A stretch of 7,823 bases of DNA, taken from an uncultured Phascolarctobacterium sp. (GTDB lineage Bacteria > Bacillota > Negativicutes > Acidaminococcales > Acidaminococcaceae). The first letter of the stretch is position 1, and every line of letters starts with the position of its first letter. The DNA lies in contig UQWU01000060.1 of NCBI GenBank assembly GCA_900544885.1, positions 1 through 7,823 on the forward strand, read 5' to 3'. Positions 1 to 5,270 of this stretch are shown here, piece after piece. A program made the position numbers and the translations under genes. Under the pieces are notes generated by a model. That model made no database searches. It saw only the letters and a list, made by a program, of their open reading frames with translations, and had not been told where the DNA came from.

Positions 1-2
1 AA

Positions 3-185
3 TTATCTCTCCTCGTAAGTATGAAATTTTTACGAGCTCGTGAGATAGATTATATCACTGAAAAGTCTGAAAATTTATTTCTTGTCATATATGACAATTT
101 TTATATAAAAAAGCACGGTTATATCCGTATTAAAGAAATTCTAGAAGAAAAAACACGATTAGGAGAACACACTTATGAACAATGA
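3..185 (+). CDS. Unrecognised small ORF, possibly the 3' end of a gene that starts outside the window
   Basis: This frame is open from the left edge of the window to a TGA at 183-185, giving 60 codons. The first ATG inside it is at 21, which would make a 54-residue protein starting MKFLRAREIDYI. No ribosome binding site precedes that ATG, so the true start may lie upstream of the window. The product is basic, and has a hydrophobic patch (LFLVIYDNFYI) followed by a charged helix-like tail (IRIKEILEEKTRLGEH). It overlaps the next gene's ATG (175) by 11 bases, and that gene's AGGAG site lies inside it, which suggests translational coupling. A short gene followed by an overlapping XRE gene resembles HigBA-style toxin-antitoxin order, but I do not recognise a toxin motif here. 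It could also be a spurious open frame. Confidence 0.4.
   Translation, partial: LSLLVSMKFLRAREIDYITEKSENLFLVIYDNFYIKKHGYIRIKEILEEKTRLGEHTYEQ
82..97. promoter_or_regulatory. Perfect 16-bp palindrome, candidate operator
   Basis: TTGTCATATATGACAA reads identically on both strands and lies 78 bases before the XRE gene start, inside the upstream small ORF. XRE-family regulators usually bind short dyads and often repress their own operon, so an autoregulatory operator is a reasonable inference. Against this, no clear sigma-A promoter abuts it, and the centre is AT-rich. Confidence 0.3.
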
Positions 186-570
186 TGACGAAGTAGAACA
201 CCTTATCCATGACTTTCATGAACTAACAGGCTATGCCCTACTGGAAATGCGTCTTGCCGCCGGTATGAAACAAAAAGAACTGGCCAAACGCTCCGGAATT
301 TCCGTAAAAACTATCTGCATGATTGAAAAAGGCAGCCGTAACTTTACAATCGACATCATCCCTCTTCTGCTCAAGGCCATGAACGCCGACATCATCACCT
401 TTATCCATTACTGCTTTTTCATCTTCATGCAAAAACAACCGCCCACCTACAGCGGCAAAAATTTCAAGCTACGTGTCTGCCATAAATATGATAATGACTT
501 TCCCCATTATGCCATTTATCTTTTAAACGACCATAAAGAAGCCTGGTATGAAGAACTTAACTCCACATAA
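175..570 (+). CDS. XRE-family helix-turn-helix protein
   Basis: A 131-residue protein, probably a DNA-binding regulator acting in the cytoplasm. Residues about 20-72 form a typical Cro/C1 HTH: helix ALLEMRLAAG, then KQKELAKRSG (helix 2), SVKTICMIEKG (recognition helix and the usual IEKG turn), and a closing helix IIPLLLKAMN. The C-terminal part, 73-131, is not a family I recognise. It has a hydrophobic aromatic stretch (FIHYCFFIFM, 77-86) and then a beta-rich, tyrosine-rich tail ending AWYEELN. The start is supported by AGGAG at 161-165, nine bases before ATG 175. It overlaps the small ORF upstream by 11 bases and is probably co-transcribed with it. The size suits an antitoxin or a small stand-alone repressor. 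No intrinsic terminator is visible on this strand after the stop; the repeat region follows directly. Confidence 0.82.
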   Translation: MNNDDEVEHLIHDFHELTGYALLEMRLAAGMKQKELAKRSGISVKTICMIEKGSRNFTIDIIPLLLKAMNADIITFIHYCFFIFMQKQPPTYSGKNFKLRVCHKYDNDFPHYAIYLLNDHKEAWYEELNST

Positions 571-579
571 AATACACCT

Positions 580-728
580 TGAGAGTAGCGTTCTTCCGTA
601 CCTGTGCCAAACCTCTACTCGCTACTAGCGAAAGTTCACGCAAGTAAACCTCTCAGTCACCTAAAGGTGACAGCTCCCCTTACAAGGTGAGCCAAGCAAG
701 TACGCCCTTCTAGCGAAAGTTCACGCAT
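580..728. repeat. Composite intergenic repeat with two 18-bp direct repeats and hairpins
   Basis: The stretch between the XRE gene and the convergent terminator has no credible gene, but much structure. CTAGCGAAAGTTCACGCA occurs at 625-642 and again at 710-727, 85 bases apart. Between the copies lie a hairpin GTCACC-TAAA-GGTGAC (656-671) and a second one, GCTCCCCTT/AAGGTGAGC with one mismatch (673-692). CGCTACTAGCG (620-630) is an odd-centred palindrome touching the first copy. The GTCACC..GGTGAC-AGCTCCCC arrangement resembles dispersed intergenic repeats I associate with gut Firmicutes genomes, which would make this a REP-like family member. That identification is from memory and needs a genome search. 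Confidence 0.6.
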
Positions 729-742
729 CCCCGCACAAATAC

Positions 743-770
743 AAAAACCCCCTCGCCTACGCGAGAGGGT
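743..770 (-). terminator. Rho-independent terminator of the zinc-ribbon operon
   Basis: Read on the minus strand, CTCGC/GCGAG is extended by CCC/GGG across a single-base bulge and closed by a short loop, then followed by GGTTTTTG. It begins about 20 bases after the stop codon of the zinc-ribbon gene. There is no T-run on the plus side, so it acts only on leftward transcription. Confidence 0.85.
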
Positions 771-789
771 CAGCGTAATCAATATGTTC

Positions 790-1176
790 TTACATAAACA
801 ATCGCATCAAGAAGACTACGGCTGCGCCGATAGCAGCAAAAACGATGAAGGTCGGCAGAAGGAAGAAGAAGAGTGCCAAAATACCACCAAGGATGAGCAG
901 TGTCATGAGAAGTCCGCTACCACAGCCGAAGGTGTGCACCTTTACTCCCCGGTTTTGCTGCTGTTCTTCGCGATATTCTTCATAGGAATAACCGTCACCG
1001 GTACGTTTTACACCTGTTGTATCCTCGGTGCTGCCGTTTTCGTCGATGGTGATCCCGTCAAAGGTATCACGTTCATCAGGAGAAAGCACCTTGGCATCAA
1101 TCTTAAATTGGTAATGACAGTAAGGACATTCTACAGTTCCCGCAGGAACTTCGCGTCCACAAAAATCACATTTCAT
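790..1176 (-). CDS. Zinc-ribbon membrane protein of unknown function
   Basis: A 128-residue protein. The N-terminus carries a compact zinc ribbon: C3-x2-C6 and C17-x2-C20 (KCDFCGRE, ECPYCHYQF). A polar, acidic, probably disordered linker follows (about 25-80, with EEYREEQQQNR). The C-terminus is strongly hydrophobic from about 87 to 127, enough for two short transmembrane helices separated near the Pro at 108. This layout is common in small bacterial zinc-ribbon proteins that are anchored to the membrane with the ribbon in the cytoplasm; the specific function is unknown. The start has a good AAAGGAG site seven bases upstream. It follows the 519-residue gene by 17 bases, so that gene's stop sits just before this ribosome binding site, and the pair shares one terminator. 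Real gene: high confidence. Role: none assigned. Confidence 0.85.
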   Translation of the reverse strand: MKCDFCGREVPAGTVECPYCHYQFKIDAKVLSPDERDTFDGITIDENGSTEDTTGVKRTGDGYSYEEYREEQQQNRGVKVHTFGCGSGLLMTLLILGGILALFFFLLPTFIVFAAIGAAVVFLMRLFM

Positions 1177-1193
1177 ATGTCTACTCCTTTACA

Positions 1194-2753
1194 TTACAAA
1201 AGCAGCATCAATAATAATCCTTCTTCATTCACATAACGCGGATCATGGTTTGCAATCTTCAATACCTTAGCAACTTCTCCCTCTGTACGTGTAAGCGTAC
1301 TTACAGGAATGCCGTAGCACATATCCGCAATCTGCTGCTTTGTATAACTATATACTCCATTAAGCTGGATAAAATTCATTAAAACACCTGCGGCCCAGAT
1401 TTCCGGCACACGAACGTGGTCGGGATTTTTTCCTGAAGCTGCCAAATAATCGGCCCACATGGTACGTACTAAAAAGACGTCATAAGCGGCAAAAGCATAT
1501 GCTTCCATAAGCTTTTTCAATAAAATGCTTACCTTATCTTCCCCGATCGGTTGTGCTGTGTAGTGTACTTTGATTAAAGATGAATCATAGTCAAAAATTT
1601 CCATTTTCACGTAAGTCGAATATAACAAGGCGATATGGCGCGTAAACATAGGATTACGTTGCATAAAATCTTCCCAAGCCAGCTTGCCGCCCTTACGCAC
1701 TGCATACCAATCTTTAACTCGCCGCAACATATCCAAAAAGCGTTTCTTGGTCATAGCGGACATTTTCATTCCCTGCAAGAAGTTCATTACCATAGTGTTA
1801 TTATAGAAGATATGCCCTAAAAAGACAAAATGCTCCGTATCCAGATCATCTTCAACAGGCAGGCTAAGGATATATTCCTCGCCACTGAGCAGGTTACGGC
1901 ATTCATAAAAGCCATTGCTGTTGCGTCTTTCAACCTCAAACAGTACTAGCTTTGCCTGCATCAGTTCTTTTAAAATTTGACGCAGAGCTTTTTTCTTAGG
2001 GTCAAAATCTTCTTCCCACATAAGCTGATAATACCATGCTAACGGTGTTTTATCACTAAGCATCAAATGATAATCAAAAAGAAAATAATCCCAGAAATAT
2101 TGCTTATATTCCTCTGTTCCCGGTTTTTCATTTACAGCACCGCCCAAAATACCACCTTGTAAAAAGGAAGCTCTATCAAAGTCACGTTTATAACATCTAG
2201 CAGAAAAGAAGCTTTTTACTCCTTTGAACAACTCATCCAAGGTCGAGCCGATATTCAGGAAAACATTTGCCGGTAGCATCGGCGGTACCAGGCTATTATA
2301 TTTGCGGGCCAGGATACCGTTAATCCAGTTGCCTTCCGCATCTATATATTGCACTTCACCGTCGCGCAGCAAAATCTCTTTCGCCTCCGTCGCATTCTTC
2401 TCGTTGAAAACGATTCCCTTTTTATGGAGAAATTCACTAAATTCCGCAACAGTATCTAAAAAGCCGCCTATATCCTCAACAGTAACACATAAATCGGCAA
2501 TATTAAAGCAACACCAGCGTACAGCGGCAATATAGTCATCCACACTCAGATCACCTAGCATTTTCTCCGTGTTGCCTAAATAAATACATAATATAGTTAA
2601 ATTATCCCAAATATCGATTAAATCATCATCTTCCACACCTTGCCAATATTTTTGACGCAGGAAATTTTCCACATCGCTTTGCGGTAAAACAGAATTCCAA
2701 TCATCATCCTGCGTATAAAAAGCATCTACTAAATCAAATACATTCTCAGCCAT
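1194..2753 (-). CDS. Hypothetical 519-residue protein with a C-terminal HTH-like segment
   Basis: I do not recognise this protein as a whole. It is soluble (no signal peptide or membrane helices), acidic at the N-terminus, and rich in aromatic residues. Residues 1-130 look all-helical. Residues about 266-320 look beta-rich: KLVLFEVE, then FYECRNLLSGEEYILSLP, a pattern I associate with SEC-C-linked or DUF-type proteins of Firmicutes. Residues 469-498 (SYTKQQIADMCYGIPVSTLT and onward) read like a helix-turn-helix: QQIADMCYGIPVSTLTR resembles the IA..YGVS.STV.R pattern of DNA-binding or DUF6398-like tails. No catalytic motif is evident. The start is the first ATG after an extended -10 promoter. 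Its ribosome site is weak: AGGA is only one base before the ATG, and GGAG is 13 bases away, so translation may be inefficient. It forms an operon with the downstream zinc-ribbon membrane protein. Confidence 0.85.
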   Translation of the reverse strand: MAENVFDLVDAFYTQDDDWNSVLPQSDVENFLRQKYWQGVEDDDLIDIWDNLTILCIYLGNTEKMLGDLSVDDYIAAVRWCCFNIADLCVTVEDIGGFLDTVAEFSEFLHKKGIVFNEKNATEAKEILLRDGEVQYIDAEGNWINGILARKYNSLVPPMLPANVFLNIGSTLDELFKGVKSFFSARCYKRDFDRASFLQGGILGGAVNEKPGTEEYKQYFWDYFLFDYHLMLSDKTPLAWYYQLMWEEDFDPKKKALRQILKELMQAKLVLFEVERRNSNGFYECRNLLSGEEYILSLPVEDDLDTEHFVFLGHIFYNNTMVMNFLQGMKMSAMTKKRFLDMLRRVKDWYAVRKGGKLAWEDFMQRNPMFTRHIALLYSTYVKMEIFDYDSSLIKVHYTAQPIGEDKVSILLKKLMEAYAFAAYDVFLVRTMWADYLAASGKNPDHVRVPEIWAAGVLMNFIQLNGVYSYTKQQIADMCYGIPVSTLTRTEGEVAKVLKIANHDPRYVNEEGLLLMLLL

Positions 2754-2814
2754 ATCCTAATTTATTCTCCAGTTTCAACCCTTTGCTTAGATTTTTTGTT
2801 CATTGCATATTTCT

Positions 2815-2823
2815 ATTATATCA
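2815..2823 (-). promoter_or_regulatory. Extended -10 promoter for the 519-aa/zinc-ribbon operon
   Basis: On the minus strand the sequence reads TGATATAAT, a perfect TATAAT with the TGn extension. The hexamer 17 bases upstream (ACATAA) is a poor -35, as expected for an extended -10 promoter. Transcription would start near 2808, giving a leader of about 55 bases. The imperfect inverted repeat TCATA-N5-TATGA (2821-2835) overlaps the promoter. Confidence 0.55.
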
Positions 2824-2903
2824 TAAAATATATGACGTTTTTATGTTTTATCGGCAGGAATATTGTTAAAAATTTGTTGCAACGTCTTTCGCAGTCCCCC
2901 TAT

Positions 2904-2942
2904 GAAAGAAAAAGGCTTGACTGCCTAAAACAATCAAGCCTC
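2904..2942 (-). terminator. Rho-independent terminator of thrC
   Basis: On the minus strand, AGGCTTGA pairs with TCAAGCCT (2934-2941 with 2913-2920). The stem can continue by two more pairs past one mismatch, and it is followed by TTTTTCTTTC. It lies 16 bases beyond the thrC stop codon and separates thrC from the next leftward operon. Confidence 0.87.
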
Positions 2943-2957
2943 TTGATAATATTTATT

Positions 2958-4448
2958 TTAAATCAAATTTTTAACTACTGCCAATTCCATTTTGTCAGCA
3001 GGAATTACTTCATCATGCAGTACAGGCAAGTTTTGCAATTCCAGCATCTTCGGCGGTACGGCTACACCTGTCTTAGCGTGCAACTCTTCTAAAACGGCAA
3101 AAGCATTTTCCTCGCGAACAGGCTTATCCTCTAAAGCAGATAAAACGCTGTCGCTGAATTTATACGGGCTGGCAGTGGACAGTACTACGGTATAAGTATC
3201 ATCACCGGTCAGCAGGCGATATTTTTCTAAAGCACGCCAAGCAACAGCAGTATGCGTATCCATCAGATAGTGATAATCGCTGTAGATACGGCCGATGGTT
3301 TCCTTAGTTTCTACCTCGTCCACCCAGGCAGCAAAAAATTGTCTTTGAATAGATTTCAGTTCTTCGCCTTCCACCTGATAACAGCCGTCATTATTCAAGC
3401 GTTTCATATAATCGCTGACACGTTCTGTATCATGGTCGGTGATATTATATAACAAACGTTCCAGATTGCTGGAAACAAGAATATCCATGGAAGGAGAAAT
3501 AGTTTTGAAGAATTCACGACGTTTGTCATAAATACCGCTGTTGATAAAATCGGTCAAAACATTATTGCTATTAGAAGCACATAACAAGCGGTCTATAGGC
3601 AGACCCATGAGCTTAGCATAATAGCCGGCCAGAATATTACCGAAGTTACCGGTCGGTACAACAAAATTAATAGAATCTCCGATTTCGATTTTCTTCGCCT
3701 TCACCGCATCAACATAGGCACTGAAATAATACACAATCTGCGGTACTAAACGCCCCCAGTTAATAGAGTTGGCAGAAGAGAAAGTGTAACCCTTTTTCTC
3801 CAGCTCGTCGCTCAAAATAGTATTACCGAAAATCTCCTTAACACCGCGTTGAGCATCATCAAAATTACCTTCAATACCGAAAACTTTAACGTTTTTGCCG
3901 GCCTGAGTAATCATCTGCTGTTTCTGGATGTCGCTGACGCCGTCACAAGGATAGAAAACGATAATCTGAGTACCCTCAACATCGGCAAAGCCCTCTAAAG
4001 CGGCCTTACCGGTATCACCGGAGGTAGCAACCAAAATAACGATTTTATTAGTTTCACCGGTCTTTTTAATAGAACGGGTCAATAACTGCGGCAACAATTG
4101 CAATGCCATATCCTTAAAAGCAGAGGTGGGACCATGCCATAATTCCAGCACGCCGGTATCCTCGTTAACCTGCACCAGAGGCACAGTATTTTCGCCGAAT
4201 TTGCCGTTACCGTAGGCAGCATTTACACATTCACGCAGCTCATCCTCAGAAAAATCGGTCAGGAACTGCAGTAAAATATCAATGGCACGTTCAGTATACG
4301 GTTTATTGCCCATGGCCTTAATATCGGACATACGCATTCTAGGAATATTCTGCGGTACGAACAGGCCGCCATCAGAGGCTAAGCCTTTAGTAATAGCATG
4401 AGCGGAAGAAACCATTTCTGTTTTGCCGCGGGTACTTACATATAACAT
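2958..4448 (-). CDS. thrC: Threonine synthase
   Basis: PLP enzyme that converts O-phospho-L-homoserine and water to L-threonine and phosphate, the last step of threonine biosynthesis, in the cytosol. The 496-residue length and the N-terminus (YVSTRGK, then GLASDGGLFVP) are those of the long E. coli/yeast-type family. Key motifs: HGPTSAFKDMALQ with the PLP-binding Lys at 112; SGDTG at 143-147, the phosphate-binding loop; SSANSINWGRLVPQ at 224-237; PTGNFGN at 265-271, which holds the cofactor. The sequence appears intact, without frameshift. ATG 4448 matches the family N-terminus, though its ribosome site is weak (GTAGG about eight bases upstream). No other threonine or homoserine gene is adjacent, so it is not in a thrABC-type operon here. 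It has its own promoter and a long leader. Confidence 0.98.
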   Translation of the reverse strand: MLYVSTRGKTEMVSSAHAITKGLASDGGLFVPQNIPRMRMSDIKAMGNKPYTERAIDILLQFLTDFSEDELRECVNAAYGNGKFGENTVPLVQVNEDTGVLELWHGPTSAFKDMALQLLPQLLTRSIKKTGETNKIVILVATSGDTGKAALEGFADVEGTQIIVFYPCDGVSDIQKQQMITQAGKNVKVFGIEGNFDDAQRGVKEIFGNTILSDELEKKGYTFSSANSINWGRLVPQIVYYFSAYVDAVKAKKIEIGDSINFVVPTGNFGNILAGYYAKLMGLPIDRLLCASNSNNVLTDFINSGIYDKRREFFKTISPSMDILVSSNLERLLYNITDHDTERVSDYMKRLNNDGCYQVEGEELKSIQRQFFAAWVDEVETKETIGRIYSDYHYLMDTHTAVAWRALEKYRLLTGDDTYTVVLSTASPYKFSDSVLSALEDKPVREENAFAVLEELHAKTGVAVPPKMLELQNLPVLHDEVIPADKMELAVVKNLI

Positions 4449-4632
4449 ATTAACAACCTACTTTCTCTGACAGCAGAGTTACGCAAAATAAAATTTTAAA
4501 TCTGCAAAACAACCATCATTTTACACTACATAGCGCAAAAATAACGTCATCTGTCCTCTGCTACAGTAATTGTTGCAAGAAGCTTATCTTTTATATTATT
4601 TTTACTTATTCTATTCCCTAAGTTTAGAATAT
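4449..4632 (-). promoter_or_regulatory. Long thrC 5' leader with alternative pairings
   Basis: The predicted transcript start near 4632 leaves about 184 bases before thrC. Just upstream of the ribosome site the leader can form CTCTG-CTGT-CAGAG (4465-4478). The 5' half of that hairpin (CTCTGC, 4473-4478) can instead pair with GCAGAG at 4556-4561, about 77 bases upstream, so the two folds exclude each other. A nine-codon ORF (MTLFLRYVV, 4521-4550) follows an AGAGGA only three bases away. There is no T-box consensus, no run of Thr codons and no U-tract terminator, so control by attenuation is only a possibility. Confidence 0.3.
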
Positions 4633-4638
4633 GTGTTT

Positions 4639-4667
4639 ATAATATCATATTTTGTCTTTTCTAACAA
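4639..4667 (-). promoter_or_regulatory. Sigma-A promoter of thrC
   Basis: Minus-strand TTGTTA (4662-4667), 17-base spacer, TATTAT (4639-4644), with the extended TGA immediately before the -10. The -35 begins within about 25 bases of the end of ybaK. There is no terminator between the two genes, so read-through from ybaK may add to this promoter. Confidence 0.75.
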
Positions 4668-4677
4668 GTATTACTGC

Positions 4678-5163
4678 TTATTTAGCAAAAATCAAATCAG
4701 CAACCACCGCATTAGCAGCCTTTTGTAAATCACTAGGTGCAGCAATAATCTGCATACCTCGTTGACCTGCACTGATGGCGATTTCCGGCCAGTTGTTGCT
4801 AGTAGCATCCATATATACAGGATAATTCTTTTTCGCACCCAAAGGAGAGCAACCACCGCGGATATAACCTGTCAAAGGCAGTACTTCTTTCAAATGCACC
4901 AGCTCGGCACGTTTATTACCACTGACCTTAGCCAAAGCCTTTAAATCCAGCTCGCCGTCGCCGGGGATAACGGCAAACATGACGCCGTTTTTGTCACCGC
5001 GGACACAGAGTGTCTTGAAAACCTGTGCCGCCGGCATACCGACCTCGGCAGCAACATGGACAGCGTCCAGATGCTCTTCATCCACAGGATATTCTACAAG
5101 GCGATAATTTATTTTTAAATCGTCCAATTTGCGTGCAGCATTAGTTTTTTTATTATGTTTCAT
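4678..5163 (-). CDS. ybaK: Cys-tRNA(Pro)/Cys-tRNA(Cys) deacylase, YbaK family
   Basis: A free-standing editing enzyme that hydrolyses cysteine wrongly attached to tRNA(Pro) by prolyl-tRNA synthetase, in the cytosol. The 161-residue length is typical. Family features: N-terminal KTNAARKLD (6-14), QVFKTLCV (47-54) with the conserved catalytic Lys at 50, AVIPGDGELDLKAL (64-77), and GYIRGGCSPLGAKK (99-112), the glycine-rich substrate loop; ISAGQRGMQI follows near 130-139. All conserved positions appear intact. The start has a strong AGGGGG site eight bases upstream. It lies alone on the minus strand, divergent from nadE, with thrC after it. Its promoter overlaps that of nadE. Confidence 0.95.
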   Translation of the reverse strand: MKHNKKTNAARKLDDLKINYRLVEYPVDEEHLDAVHVAAEVGMPAAQVFKTLCVRGDKNGVMFAVIPGDGELDLKALAKVSGNKRAELVHLKEVLPLTGYIRGGCSPLGAKKNYPVYMDATSNNWPEIAISAGQRGMQIIAAPSDLQKAANAVVADLIFAK

Positions 5164-5204
5164 AAGAATTGCCCCCTATATACCTAGAGAATTTTATTCA
5201 CATT

Positions 5205-5213
5205 TGATATAAT
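5205..5213 (+). promoter_or_regulatory. Extended -10 promoter of nadE
   Basis: TGATATAAT is a perfect TATAAT preceded by TGn. The bases 17 upstream (TAGAGA) do not match a -35. The start point would be near 5220, giving a leader of about 51 bases that opens with the inverted repeat CACTG-N10-CAGTG (5216-5235). Confidence 0.5.
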
Positions 5214-5238
5214 AACACTGTACTGCTATTCAGTGCAA
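5209..5238 (-). promoter_or_regulatory. Promoter of ybaK, sharing its -10 bases with the nadE promoter
   Basis: Minus-strand TTGCAC (5233-5238), 18-base spacer, TATTAT (5209-5214), with a TGT extension. Its -10 overlaps the plus-strand TATAAT of nadE (5208-5213) by five bases, so one AT-rich box could melt for polymerase in either direction. The transcript start would be near 5202. Confidence 0.5.
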
Positions 5239-5270
5239 ATTTTCATGCCCCATTCCGAAAGGATTTTATC

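Noticed and set aside
625..727. CRISPR array from the two 18-bp direct repeats
   Set aside because: There are only two copies, the spacing of 85 bases is too long, the intervening sequence is itself hairpin repeat, and no cas gene is present.
784..1236. A 150-codon plus-strand frame opposite the zinc-ribbon gene
   Set aside because: It is the antisense shadow of the zinc-ribbon gene and the end of the 519-aa gene. It has no ribosome site, and a leftward terminator lies next to it.
4449..4632. T-box riboswitch in the thrC leader
   Set aside because: The conserved T-box motif (AGGGTGG-ACCGCG type) and the terminator/antiterminator pair are absent.
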